Below are positions 18,441-27,233 of a DNA stretch of 64,000 bases, in pieces (within the stretch, counting starts at the first letter, position 1; every line of letters begins with the position of its first letter). Source of the DNA: Bog-375 sp049698695 (lineage in GTDB: Bacteria; Acidobacteriota; Terriglobia; Bryobacterales; Bryobacteraceae); assembly GCA_049698695.1 (NCBI GenBank), contig JBAVYH010000092.1, forward strand, positions 12,828 through 76,827, written 5' to 3'. Position numbers and translations under genes: made by a program. The notes under the pieces were generated by a model. The model saw nothing but the letters and a program-made list of their open reading frames with translations, made no database searches and was not told the DNA's origin.

Positions 18441-19916
18441 ATGAAATCCTATCTCGCACTTAGTAGGTCATTTCGCAGTTACGACAATGTTTTCTCGCGC
18501 AGCCCGCGGGCGAGGCATCGCTCGCCCCTACAAACCGCCGACCGTAGGGGCCGGGCATGCCCGGCCCGGCCCACCGCGAAGCACCCGGCCGGCATCGTTG
18601 TTCTTGCCCTCGCCGTATTTCTGTCTGCGCCTGCTCTATGTGCCGCGGCCGACGGCGTAGCCGCAACCCCGCCCATGGGCTGGAACAGTTGGGATTGCTA
18701 CGGCACCACCGTGACCGAAGCCGAGGTGAAGGCCAATGCCGATTACATGGCGCACAAGCTGAAGCAGCACGGCTGGCACTACATCGTGATCGATATCCAG
18801 TGGTCCGAGCCGAATCCCAAGGCGCACGGCTACCGGCAGAATGCCGCGCTGGAAATAGATGCTTACGGCAGGCTCATCCCCGCCGTGAACCGCTTTCCGT
18901 CCGCCGCCGATGGACGCGGCTTCCGGCCATTGGCCGACTATGTTCACAGCCTCGGCCTCGGTTTCGGCATCCATATCATGCGCGGCATTCCGCGGCAGGC
19001 CGTAAAGGCGAACCTGCCCGTCTTCGGAACCGACCTGCACGCCGTGGACATCGCCGACGTTCACTCCGTCTGCCCGTGGAACAGCGACATGTACGGCGTC
19101 GACATGAGCCGCCCAGGCGCGCAGGCTTACTACGATTCGCTGCTCAAGCTATACGCCGGTTGGGGCGTAGATTACATCAAGGCTGATGACATCGCGCGAC
19201 CTACTCACCGCGAAGAGATTGCCGCGTTGCACCGCGCCATCGGGATGGCCGGGCGGCCGATCGTGCTCAGCCTCTCGCCGGGTCCAGCGATGGTGAAGGA
19301 CCTGGAATTCCTGCAGGAGAACGCGAACATGTGGCGCATCTCCGACGATTTCTGGGACGATTGGCGGCTGCTGCGGCAGAATTTTATCCTGATGTCGATC
19401 TGGAGCGGCGTTGGGCGCCCAGGCGCGTGGCCCGATGCCGACATGCTGCCGCTCGGCCGCATCGGCATACGCGCCGAGCGCGGCCAAGCGCGCACGTCCG
19501 GCTTCACGCGCGATGAACAACGCACCCTGATCAGCCTTTGGTCCATTGCGCAGTCGCCGCTGATGTTCGGCGGCGACCTGCCGTCGAACGACGAGTTCAC
19601 CGAGTCGCTGATCACCAACGACGACGTGTTGGCCGTGGACCAGACCGGCTCGCGCGGCAGGGCGTTTGCCGAGGGCGGCGACAGCATCGTTTGGGCGGCC
19701 AACGCGCCGGGCGGAGCGAAATTCTTCGCCGTCTTCAACGTCGGCGACCGCGCCCCGATCGACATTCGCGTCGACTGGCCTGCGCTCGGCATGCCGGCCA
19801 ATTGCACGCTTCGCGACCTGTGGCAGCGCGCGGACGTCGGCGTGATCCGCGACGGCCGCACCTTCCACGTCGCGCCGCACGCATCGGGCCTCTATAAGCT
19901 GACGCCAGCCAAGTAG
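18441..19916 (+). CDS. GH27 alpha-galactosidase with unusual N-terminal extension
   Basis: The catalytic domain begins near residue 75 with ATPPMGWNSWDCYG and contains YIVIDIQWSEPNP, the nucleophile region WGVDYIKADDIARP and the acid/base region MWRISDDFWDDW. A C-terminal beta-sandwich follows. It would release alpha-galactose from galactomannan or xyloglucan side chains. The only usable in-frame start is ATG 18441. This puts about 50 mostly basic residues ahead of a hydrophobic signal segment (GIVVLALAVFLSAPALCAA). These extra residues are largely encoded by a REP-like palindromic element at 18508-18567, so the signal peptide seems to have been disrupted by a repeat insertion. Export may be impaired. 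Confidence 0.88.
   Translation: MKSYLALSRSFRSYDNVFSRSPRARHRSPLQTADRRGRACPARPTAKHPAGIVVLALAVFLSAPALCAAADGVAATPPMGWNSWDCYGTTVTEAEVKANADYMAHKLKQHGWHYIVIDIQWSEPNPKAHGYRQNAALEIDAYGRLIPAVNRFPSAADGRGFRPLADYVHSLGLGFGIHIMRGIPRQAVKANLPVFGTDLHAVDIADVHSVCPWNSDMYGVDMSRPGAQAYYDSLLKLYAGWGVDYIKADDIARPTHREEIAALHRAIGMAGRPIVLSLSPGPAMVKDLEFLQENANMWRISDDFWDDWRLLRQNFILMSIWSGVGRPGAWPDADMLPLGRIGIRAERGQARTSGFTRDEQRTLISLWSIAQSPLMFGGDLPSNDEFTESLITNDDVLAVDQTGSRGRAFAEGGDSIVWAANAPGGAKFFAVFNVGDRAPIDIRVDWPALGMPANCTLRDLWQRADVGVIRDGRTFHVAPHASGLYKLTPAK
18508..18567. repeat. REP-like double palindrome inside the GH27 reading frame
   Basis: Two hairpins lie back to back: GGGCGAG (18508-18514)/CTCGCCC (18521-18527) and the perfect 20-bp palindrome 18548-18567 (GGGCCGGGC and its complement). 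They are joined by inverted CCCCTAC (18525-18531)/GTAGGGG (18544-18550). This is the structure of a bipartite intergenic repeat, yet here it sits within coding sequence and keeps the frame open. A related core occurs at 3507-3526. Confidence 0.65.
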
Positions 19917-19930
19917 GGCCGCTTTCTCGC

Positions 19931-19936
19931 TACGAT
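19931..19936 (+). promoter_or_regulatory. -10-like hexamer TACGAT upstream of the FRG gene
   Basis: TACGAT ends nine bases before ATG 19946 with no Shine-Dalgarno sequence between, another candidate for a nearly leaderless transcript. It lies only 14 bases after the GH27 stop codon. Confidence 0.35.
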
Positions 19937-19945
19937 AGAAACACC

Positions 19946-20761
19946 ATGGCAGGCCGCAAGCGGGACAGACGCCCTTACCCTGTTTTCCCTCTGCAATCGT
20001 GGGAAGCGTTTTTGAAGCTCATCACCAAGCCGCCTTACTCGCACTGGGCATTCCGCGGAGAGCGCAACGAGCGCGGGCCGCTTTATAGCTCGCTCTCCCT
20101 CTACCTGCGGAATTTCGGCGTGGCGCCGGAGGCGTGGCCGTTGCAGGAGGAGCGCATTTTGCGGATCTTCAAGCGCAAGGCGCACCAGTTTCTGCCGCGG
20201 CCACCGGAATGGGACGACGACTTTGAATGGCTGGCCCTGATGCAGCACCACGGCGCGCCGACCCGTTTGATCGATTTCACCTGGTCGCCCTACGTGGCGG
20301 CTTTTTTCGCGCTCGAACACACCCTTGCCGAAGGCGTGGTCTGGGCCATGAACCCGGCGCGCATCGACAGCAGCCGCGCCCGCAAGCCAGTGCGCACGGA
20401 CCTGCGCGCCGAAGGCAGCTTCCGGCGCTATTTTCTGCAAGGCCGCCACCGGTTCATCTGGATGGGCGAGCCCCACACCATGAACCGCCGCCTGATCGCG
20501 CAATCGGGAACCTTCGCCGTACCGGGCGTGCTGAACATGCCGCTGGATGAAATCCTCAGCGATGCCGATCAGGAAAACATTCTCGCCAAGTTCGTTCTCT
20601 CTCACTCGATGCGCGAAGTGGCTCTGCGCGAGCTGTACCGCATGAACATCACTTACGCGACCTTATTTCCGGACCTCGACGGCCTGGCGAAATCGATGGG
20701 TTACGAACTGGAGTTTCATTGGGGCTACAATCCGCGGACCATGGAGCGTTACGACACGTAG
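19946..20761 (+). CDS. FRG-domain protein
   Basis: The 271-residue protein carries the FRG domain, named for its Phe-Arg-Gly motif, here HWAFRGERNERGPLYSS. The second conserved block is LMQHHGAPTRLIDFTWSPYVAAFFALEH. The domain is widespread in bacteria and phages, has no proven activity, and often appears near mobile or defence genes. A C-terminal part rich in aromatic and charged residues (ELEFHWGYNPRTMERYDT) closes the protein. Neighbours are metabolic and do not reveal a role. Confidence 0.85.
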   Translation: MAGRKRDRRPYPVFPLQSWEAFLKLITKPPYSHWAFRGERNERGPLYSSLSLYLRNFGVAPEAWPLQEERILRIFKRKAHQFLPRPPEWDDDFEWLALMQHHGAPTRLIDFTWSPYVAAFFALEHTLAEGVVWAMNPARIDSSRARKPVRTDLRAEGSFRRYFLQGRHRFIWMGEPHTMNRRLIAQSGTFAVPGVLNMPLDEILSDADQENILAKFVLSHSMREVALRELYRMNITYATLFPDLDGLAKSMGYELEFHWGYNPRTMERYDT

Positions 20762-20770
20762 CGGCTCGCC

Positions 20771-20942
20771 TTACGCGAAGTCGGCGCCCAGTTCCGCCAG
20801 TTGCGCGGCGGTGAGCGGCTGCTCGGCCTGAAAGCTGGGGTGATCGATCACAATCCGCGCGCCGCTGGTCCAGCGCGCCTGCTGCTCCGGCGTCAGCCCA
20901 GGTGGCAGGGCAAATGATAGGCGACGCTGCAGCGGGCCTTGC
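20771..20942 (-). pseudogene. Orphan coding-like tail downstream of the FMN reductase
   Basis: On the minus strand an open frame with no ATG, GTG or TTG start reads SFALPPGLTPEQQARWTSGA then RIVIDHPSFQAEQPLTAAQL and ends at TAA 20771-20773. Its composition and helix-forming pattern look like real protein, and it lies in the +1 frame relative to the end of the reductase gene. It may be the remnant of a lost gene or a short gene with a non-standard start. No family was recognised. Confidence 0.3.
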
Positions 20943-21497
20943 TTACCGTAGCTTTCGGGTCCACGCGACCAGCGCGGCCAGCAAATCCTGGATCGACTTC
21001 CTGGTGCGCTCGTCTGTCAGGTTTCCCGCCGCGTCGAACTTCTGTGGCGCGCCGCCGATCATTACTTCGGGCTTGTTCAACGGGTGCATGTCGAGGAACA
21101 CGAAACACTGCCGCAAATGGTACTGCGCCCGCGCCGTCCCGAACGGGCCGGGCGAAGCGCCCATCACCGCGACCGGTTTGCCCTGCCAGCAACTGTCGCC
21201 ATACGGCCGCGATCCCCAGTCAATCGCGTTCTTCAGCACGCCGGGAATCGAGTAATTGAACTCGGGCGTAACGAACAGAATCGCGTCCGCCGCGCGGACC
21301 CGCGCCTTCAATTCGGCAACGCGCGCCGGCGGCGACGTCTCGTCATCCTGGTTGTAGACGGGAATGCCATCGAGATCGAAAATCTCTACCCGCACTCCCT
21401 CCGGCGCCAGCGCCTGCGCCGCCCGCAACGCAGCCCGGTTCAACGAGCCCTTGCGCAAGCTCCCCGCAATCCCCAAAATCGTCACTGTTTGTTCCAT
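20943..21497 (-). CDS. NADPH-dependent FMN reductase (ChrR/YieF type)
   Basis: The 184-residue flavodoxin-fold protein starts with ILGIAGSLRKGSLNRAALRA, the phosphate-binding loop for FMN. It continues with DAILFVTPEFNYSIPGVLKNAIDWGSRPYG, the hallmark of the NAD(P)H:quinone/chromate reductase family. It probably acts as a soluble two-electron quinone reductase against oxidative stress. Length is normal for the family. The substrate in vivo cannot be read from the sequence. Confidence 0.92.
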   Translation of the reverse strand: MEQTVTILGIAGSLRKGSLNRAALRAAQALAPEGVRVEIFDLDGIPVYNQDDETSPPARVAELKARVRAADAILFVTPEFNYSIPGVLKNAIDWGSRPYGDSCWQGKPVAVMGASPGPFGTARAQYHLRQCFVFLDMHPLNKPEVMIGGAPQKFDAAGNLTDERTRKSIQDLLAALVAWTRKLR

Positions 21498-21612
21498 TAA
21501 TTCAGTAAGATGCAGGATATCATCGAAAAGATGCGGGCGCCGGCATTCGGCGCCGCATCCTTAAGCCCCCTCCAGCCGCGCACGTTATCATAGATAAGAA
21601 AGCATCTCCCGC

Positions 21613-24600
21613 ATGGCTGTGGAACCCGATCCGCAAATAGGCGTCAATAGCTGGCTCGAAGAAGAACTCTACCGGCAATACCTTCGCGACCGGTCGACCG
21701 TAGACGAAAGCTGGAAAGAAATATTCGACTCGAACGGCGGAAGCGAGGCTCCTGCGCCCCCGAAGCCAGCCGCCGGCCAGTCGCAGCTTGGTGGGACAGG
21801 CGCCAGCCAGCCAACCCAGCCCGCGCTCGAGCCGCCCGCCGGCGGCCAGTTGCAGCCGCTGCGCGGCGCCGCCGGCCGGATCGCGGAAAACATGGCGGCC
21901 AGTGTTTCCATCCCCCTCGCCACCTCGCAGCGCACCATCGCTGTCAAAGTGATGGACGAAAACCGGCGCATCATCAACCAGCACCGCGCCGTCCTCGGCT
22001 TGAGCAGGGTGTCGTACACGCACCTGATTGGTTGGGCGGTGGTCAAGGCGATCGAGGCGGTTCCCGGCCTCAACCAGGCATACGCGGAAAAAGATGGTGC
22101 GGCCTACCGCGTGATGCATCCGCAGGTCAATCTGGGCGTAGCCGTGGACGCCGCCGGCAAGGATGGCGCGCGCAACCTGCTGGTGCCCAACATCAAGAAC
22201 GCCGGCGCGTTGAACTTCCAGGAATATCTGAACGGCTTCGACGACCTGGTCGCCCGCGCCCGTACCGGCAAGCTGGTCACCGCGGATTTTCAGGGCACCA
22301 CCATTTCACTCACCAACCCTGGCACGGTGGGCACCATGTCTTCCAACCCGCGCCTGATGCCCGGTCAGGGCGCTATCATCGCCACCGGCGCCATCGACTA
22401 TCCGGCGGAATACCACGGCACCGCCGCCGAGACCCGCGCCATCCTCGGCATCAGCAAGGTGATGACCCTCACCTGTACCTACGATCACCGCATCATTCAG
22501 GGCGCCGAATCGGGAGCATTCCTCGGCAGAGTGCAGGCGCTGCTCGATGGCCAGGACAGCTTCTACGAAGAGGTCTTCGATCACCTGAAGATTCCGCACC
22601 AACCGGTCCATTGGGAGACCGACCGCCGGCCGCGGCTCCCCGGCGCCGCTTCCACGCGCACTGCCGAAATCGCCAAGGAAGCCGCCATCATGCAGATGAT
22701 CAACGCCTACCGCGTGCGCGGTCATCTCATCGCCGACCTCGACCCGCTCGGCCACGAGCCCAGCTATCACGCCGAGCTCGATCCGGAAACCTACGGCCTC
22801 ACCATCTGGGACCTGGACCGCGAATTCCTCACCGGCAGCCTGGGCGAAGCCATCGGCGAAGCCGGCCCCAAGCCGCTTGCCACCTTGCGCGAGATTCTGG
22901 AAACTCTGCGCGAAACCTACTGCGGCAAAATCGGCTGCGAGTACATGAACATTCAGGTGCCGGAACAGAAGCGTTGGTTGCAGCAGCGCATGGAGCCGGG
23001 CAAAAACCACTGGCCGCTCGCTCCCGAAACGCGCCTCCGTATTCTGCGCAACCTCGTCGCCGCGGAGGGCTTCGAGCACTTCCTCCACTCGCGCTTCGTC
23101 GGCCAGAAACGTTTCGCGCTGGAAGGCGGCGAGACCGCGCTCGCCATCCTGGAAGAGGTGCTGGAGCGCGCCAGCAGCGGCAACGTCCATGAGGTCGTCA
23201 TCGGCATGGCGCACCGTGGCCGCCTCAACGTCCTCGCCAACGTGGTGGGCAAGGATTTGAAGCAGCTCTTCTCCGAGTTCGAGGGCGAAATCGATCCTTC
23301 CAGCACGCAGGGTTCCGGCGACGTGAAATACCATCTCGGCGCCTACAGCGTGCGCCGCTGCGAAAACGGCCGCGAAATCGCGATTTCGGTTGCCCCCAAC
23401 CCCAGCCACCTGGAAGCGGTGGACCCTGTGGTGGAGGGCATCGTGCGTCCCAAGCAGGACCTCCTCGGCGACGCTGCCCGCGAGCGCGTCATCCCGCTGC
23501 TCATCCATGGCGACGCCGCTTTCGCCGGCCAGGGTGTGGTAGCTGAGACGCTCAACCTCTCGCAGCTCGACGGCTATTCGACCGGCGGCACCATTCACCT
23601 GATCATCAACAACCAGATCGGCTTCACCACCCTGCCCGATGAATCGCGCTCCACGCCATACTCCACCGACGTGGCGCGCGGCGTGCAAGCGCCGATCTTC
23701 CACGTCAATGGCGATAGCCCGCAGGCCGCCGTCCGCGTGGCGCAGATCGCCTTCGATTACCGCCAGAAGTTCAAGACCGACGTGGTGATCGATATGATCT
23801 GCTATCGCCGCCACGGGCACAACGAAGCCGACGACCCCAGCTACACGCAACCCATCCTGTACCGCAAGATCAAAGAGCACCCTTCGGTGGCCACGCTTTA
23901 CGCCGATCGTTTGATGCGCGAGGGCGTGGCGGCCGCCGAAGAAGTCGCCGCCATGCGCCGCGAGGTCAGCCAGCGCCTCGAGGCCGGCTATGATGCGGCA
24001 CAGGCGCAGACCGAGCATTACGAGTTGCAGGAATTGAGCGCGGTCCCCAGCGGCGAGATCTCCGCCTTCTGCCCGCGCACCGCGGTGAACCAGCAGGTCC
24101 TCGAGCGGGTGACTCGCGGCATCACCAATTTTCCCGGCACTTTCCACCTGCATCCCAAGCTGCGCGGCTTCATCGAAAAGCGCCGCAACGCCATCGCCCA
24201 GGGAACGCCGCTCGATTGGGCGCTGGCCGAATCGCTCGCCTTCGGCACGCTGGCGCTGGAAGGCACCGCCGTCCGTCTCAGCGGCCAGGATTCCGGCCGC
24301 GGCACGTTCAGCCAGCGCCATCTGGCTTTCTACGATTACGAAACCGGCAAGCGCTACATTCCCATGCAGCACATTTCGCCGGACCAGGCGCGTTTCGATG
24401 TCTTCGATAGCTCGCTGAGCGAATACGCGGTGCTCGGCTTCGAATTCGGCTACAGCGTGGCCGATCCGCTCACGCTGGTCATCTGGGAAGCGCAGTTTGG
24501 CGACTTCGCCAACGGCGCGCAGATCATGATCGACCAGTTCATTTCCTGCGCCGAATCCAAGTGGGGACAGCCCAGCGGCCTGGTAATGCTCCTGCCTCAC

Positions 24601-25305
24601 GGCTTTGAAGGGCAGGGCCCCGAGCATTCCAGCGCCCGCATCGAGCGCTTCCTCGTCCTCTGCGCTGAAAACAACATGCAGGTTTGTAACTGCACCACTC
24701 CGGCGCAGTACTTCCACTTACTGCGCCGCCAGATGTATGGCGGCTCCGACCGCCGCGGCGTGCGCAAGCCGCTGGTCATTTTCACCCCCAAGAGCCTGCT
24801 GCGCCATCCGCGCGCCGTTTCCACCGTGCACGATTTTGCGACCGGCGGTTTCATCGAAATGCTCGGCGAACCCAGCGCCGATCCGCAGCGCATTTCACGC
24901 GTCGTCTTCTGCTCCGGCAAAATCTATTACGATTTACTGCTAGCCCGTGAGGAGCGCAAGGCGGATCACGTCGCGCTGGTTCGCGTCGAGCAGCTTTACC
25001 CGTTCGCCTCGACTCAGGCCGCCGACATCCTGCTGCACTACCCGCTCACCGCCGAAATCGTCTGGGCTCAGGAAGAGCCCAGAAACATGGGCCCCTGGCG
25101 CTACATGCGCGAGCAGATGCAGCCGCTCGCCGATTCGACCCGCCGCGAGATCCGCTACGTCGGCCGCGCCGAATCCGCCAGCCCCGCCACCGGCTCCGGC
25201 AAGCGCCACCAACAAGAGCAGCACGAAATCATCGACGACGCCCTGACGCCCGGCGCGATTTCGCAGACCAAGCGAGTGAGACTGGTGGCGAAAAGGAAGA
25301 AGTAG
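21613..25305 (+). CDS. kgd: Multifunctional 2-oxoglutarate dehydrogenase (E2-E1 fusion, Kgd type)
   Basis: The 1230-residue protein has the architecture of mycobacterial Kgd. An N-terminal E1 helix (GVNSWLEEELYRQYLRDRST) and a Pro/Ala/Gln linker come first. A succinyltransferase E2 domain (about residues 85-335) carries the catalytic histidine in TYDHRIIQGAESG. A complete thiamine-dependent E1 follows (HRGRLNVLANVVGKDLK, GDAAFAGQGVVAETLNLS, TIHLIINNQIGFTT, RRHGHNEADDP, LPHGFEGQGPEHSSAR). No lipoyl domain is present, so a separate lipoylated E2 must supply the swinging arm. It feeds the TCA cycle with succinyl-CoA. It is much longer than a stand-alone SucA because of the fusion. Confidence 0.95.
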   Translation: MAVEPDPQIGVNSWLEEELYRQYLRDRSTVDESWKEIFDSNGGSEAPAPPKPAAGQSQLGGTGASQPTQPALEPPAGGQLQPLRGAAGRIAENMAASVSIPLATSQRTIAVKVMDENRRIINQHRAVLGLSRVSYTHLIGWAVVKAIEAVPGLNQAYAEKDGAAYRVMHPQVNLGVAVDAAGKDGARNLLVPNIKNAGALNFQEYLNGFDDLVARARTGKLVTADFQGTTISLTNPGTVGTMSSNPRLMPGQGAIIATGAIDYPAEYHGTAAETRAILGISKVMTLTCTYDHRIIQGAESGAFLGRVQALLDGQDSFYEEVFDHLKIPHQPVHWETDRRPRLPGAASTRTAEIAKEAAIMQMINAYRVRGHLIADLDPLGHEPSYHAELDPETYGLTIWDLDREFLTGSLGEAIGEAGPKPLATLREILETLRETYCGKIGCEYMNIQVPEQKRWLQQRMEPGKNHWPLAPETRLRILRNLVAAEGFEHFLHSRFVGQKRFALEGGETALAILEEVLERASSGNVHEVVIGMAHRGRLNVLANVVGKDLKQLFSEFEGEIDPSSTQGSGDVKYHLGAYSVRRCENGREIAISVAPNPSHLEAVDPVVEGIVRPKQDLLGDAARERVIPLLIHGDAAFAGQGVVAETLNLSQLDGYSTGGTIHLIINNQIGFTTLPDESRSTPYSTDVARGVQAPIFHVNGDSPQAAVRVAQIAFDYRQKFKTDVVIDMICYRRHGHNEADDPSYTQPILYRKIKEHPSVATLYADRLMREGVAAAEEVAAMRREVSQRLEAGYDAAQAQTEHYELQELSAVPSGEISAFCPRTAVNQQVLERVTRGITNFPGTFHLHPKLRGFIEKRRNAIAQGTPLDWALAESLAFGTLALEGTAVRLSGQDSGRGTFSQRHLAFYDYETGKRYIPMQHISPDQARFDVFDSSLSEYAVLGFEFGYSVADPLTLVIWEAQFGDFANGAQIMIDQFISCAESKWGQPSGLVMLLPHGFEGQGPEHSSARIERFLVLCAENNMQVCNCTTPAQYFHLLRRQMYGGSDRRGVRKPLVIFTPKSLLRHPRAVSTVHDFATGGFIEMLGEPSADPQRISRVVFCSGKIYYDLLLAREERKADHVALVRVEQLYPFASTQAADILLHYPLTAEIVWAQEEPRNMGPWRYMREQMQPLADSTRREIRYVGRAESASPATGSGKRHQQEQHEIIDDALTPGAISQTKRVRLVAKRKK

Positions 25306-25369
25306 GAGGCGCGGCGGTCCAGGATTGCCCGTCCAAACTGGTGGGCAACAACCTGGGCAACAAAATGAC

Positions 25370-26239
25370 ATGGATCGCCTTAACTACCGCGGGATCGTCA
25401 ATCAACTGGCCGAGATCGATCAATGGCTCGGCCAGAGGGGTCTAACCCAGAACGACCGAATACGCACACACCAGCACAACATTGCCGAACTGGCCCAGGC
25501 AACCGACGAGCGAAGGCTCGACGCCTTCCGCTCCTTCCTGACCGAGGAGAAGCGCCGCGAGATTCTCTGGTCACTGGTCGAATCTGTGGAGTTTGTTGAC
25601 GCAATCAACGCACTCCGAAGACAGGGTTGCCCGCCGCCTCCGGAGGTGCTAAAGCGCGCGCTCGAAGGCCCCGCGGACTTGTATCTTGAAGACAGCAAAT
25701 CGAACTTGGGCCGCAATACAATGTTCGAGATTGTGGTCGCCGGCCGTGCGGCTTTCGCAGGTCTGAAGCCCCGATTGGGTAGTGAACCCGACGTGCTGTT
25801 CGAGTTTAACGGTCGCAGGATGCTCGTTCAATGCAAGCGCGTGCTATCCGAAGGCGCAGTTCCAAAACGGATCGGGGAGGCCGCGAAGCAGTTGAAAAGG
25901 GATCTGAACAACTCCTGCAGTCCGACGGACTGCGGCTTGATTGCAGTTTCGGTTTCGAGGCTACTTAATCCCGGCGACAGCATTTTGACTGCGGACTGCG
26001 AATCCGACCTCCGCACAGCGCTTCGCCGTGAGATCGACGAAATCATCAAGCGGAATACGCGGTCTCTTGGCCAAGTGAAGGACCCGAGGGTGGCCGCAGT
26101 CCTCTTCCAGGCATCTACGCCAGCGTTTGTGAAGGAGCTTGGGCTCTATACGGTTGCCAGTTCAGCAACTGTGTATCATATCCCAGGGAAATCAGACGCG
26201 GTCTTGCTGCAGGCGCTCGCTGCGAAGATCACGATCTGA
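25370..26239 (+). CDS. Putative nuclease-fold protein (PD-(D/E)XK-like)
   Basis: No named family was recognised for this 289-residue protein. The N-terminal half is helical and charged (about residues 1-100). The middle reads NTMFEIVVAGRAAFAGLKPR followed by SEPDVLFEFNGRRMLVQCKR. The order Glu ... Pro-Asp ... hydrophobic strand-Gln-Cys-Lys is the pattern of a PD-(D/E)XK nuclease core. The C-terminal half is alpha/beta. ATG 25370 is preferred; the frame extends to a TTG at 25325. Composition is less GC-extreme than kgd upstream, which may signal acquisition. Nuclease activity is an inference from the motif. Confidence 0.6.
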   Translation: MDRLNYRGIVNQLAEIDQWLGQRGLTQNDRIRTHQHNIAELAQATDERRLDAFRSFLTEEKRREILWSLVESVEFVDAINALRRQGCPPPPEVLKRALEGPADLYLEDSKSNLGRNTMFEIVVAGRAAFAGLKPRLGSEPDVLFEFNGRRMLVQCKRVLSEGAVPKRIGEAAKQLKRDLNNSCSPTDCGLIAVSVSRLLNPGDSILTADCESDLRTALRREIDEIIKRNTRSLGQVKDPRVAAVLFQASTPAFVKELGLYTVASSATVYHIPGKSDAVLLQALAAKITI

Positions 26240-26279
26240 CGGAGCTTCCGCCGTCAGGAGGCCGAACCACGCTGGGTGT

Positions 26280-26285
26280 TACAAT
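26280..26285 (+). promoter_or_regulatory. -10-like hexamer TACAAT
   Basis: TACAAT matches five of six consensus positions and ends nine bases before the GTG at 26295. It supports both a promoter here and the choice of that GTG as the start of the following gene. Confidence 0.4.
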
Positions 26286-26294
26286 TCTCCGCCA

Positions 26295-26720
26295 GTGGAG
26301 ACCAAGGAGCCGGCGCAGAACCGTGTTGGGGCTGTTGCGTTAGCCGCAAGGAATATCGCCTTGGGAGTCCTGGTATTCGTTGTGATTATTGCCGTGAAGT
26401 CGGTAAGTGACGACTCGGTAGCCATTCCGGTCGGCAGCCGCTGCTCGACCGCGCGCGCCACTTATGGGCTAAAGGACCTGGGCAAGGCATTCGCTGACCT
26501 GGAGAAGGCGCAAAAAGCAAACGACGAGTTCGGCTTAGCCGAACTTGCTCAGCGCGATGTCGCGGTCCTACTCCCGGCCGGGATCCCCTGCCTCGTGATC
26601 GACACCAATTTCCTCGACCACTTTGCCTCATATCGCCAAGTTCGGATCCTGAGTGAGCCGTACCTTGGCGAGGCCTTATGGGTCAAGAAAGGCGATCTCG
26701 CTGCACTGGAGTCCAAATGA
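26295..26720 (+). CDS. Small single-span membrane protein, unrecognised
   Basis: The predicted 141-residue protein has a short polar N-terminus, one membrane helix at about residues 17-36 (ALGVLVFVVIIAV), and an outer domain with an SH3-like ending (VRILSEPYLGEALWVKKGDL). An in-frame ATG at 26139 would overlap the preceding gene by 101 bases and give an unlikely basic leader, so GTG 26295 is preferred, just after a -10-like box. It is followed within 30 bases by a HigA-type gene on the same strand. No function is assigned. Confidence 0.55.
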   Translation: METKEPAQNRVGAVALAARNIALGVLVFVVIIAVKSVSDDSVAIPVGSRCSTARATYGLKDLGKAFADLEKAQKANDEFGLAELAQRDVAVLLPAGIPCLVIDTNFLDHFASYRQVRILSEPYLGEALWVKKGDLAALESK

Positions 26721-26750
26721 GAGATCGGCCCCTGAGGACGAAGGAGAATT

Positions 26751-27233
26751 ATGGCGCAGAGGAAAAAATTGCCGCCCATCCATCCCGGCGAGCTGCTTCG
26801 CGACGAACTCAACGAGATCGGGATTAGCCTGAACGAGTTGGGGCGCGCTCTTAGGGTCCCGATGAACCGGATCAGCGCCATCGTCAACGGAAAGCGAGCC
26901 ATCACCGTGGACACTGCGATGCGCTTGGCCCGCTACTTCGGCACGTCGCCGCAAGACTGGTTGAATCTTCAGACCGCCTACGATCTCGAGATCGCCGCCC
27001 GGGAGATCCGTCCGAAGATCGAAAGGGAGGTCCTCCCACGAAAACCGCTCGTAGGCCCGCGTTCCCCGTGTATTGGCGCGCATGTTCCTTCCTGTGCCAC
27101 CCAGCCGCTTTCCAGTCCAGCTCCGATCACTCGCTCGCCAAGTATTCCCAAACCCATGTTCCAGCTTGGCTTACGGCCATTTCCCGCCCTCCCCGCGCCG
27201 CTTTTCCCTCCCTCCGTGTCACAGTATGCATAG
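26751..27233 (+). CDS. HigA-family antitoxin-like regulator with C-terminal extension
   Basis: Residues 1-100 match HigA/VapI addiction-module regulators: IHPGELLRDELNEIGISLNE, a Cro-type helix-turn-helix (ELGRALRVPMNRISAIVNGK) and ITVDTAMRLARYFGTSPQDW. A HigB (RelE-fold) toxin gene normally lies just upstream. Here the upstream gene is a membrane protein of another type, so no toxin partner is visible. The normal family end is near residue 97 (IEREVLPR). The remaining 60 residues are proline-rich and low-complexity, suggesting read-through after loss of the original stop. AAGGAG precedes the ATG at good spacing. Confidence 0.8.
   Translation: MAQRKKLPPIHPGELLRDELNEIGISLNELGRALRVPMNRISAIVNGKRAITVDTAMRLARYFGTSPQDWLNLQTAYDLEIAAREIRPKIEREVLPRKPLVGPRSPCIGAHVPSCATQPLSSPAPITRSPSIPKPMFQLGLRPFPALPAPLFPPSVSQYA

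Noticed and set aside
22306..24717. An 803-codon open frame on the minus strand opposite kgd
   Set aside because: It is the mirror of a high-GC coding frame and lacks recognisable domains; kgd on the plus strand is certain.
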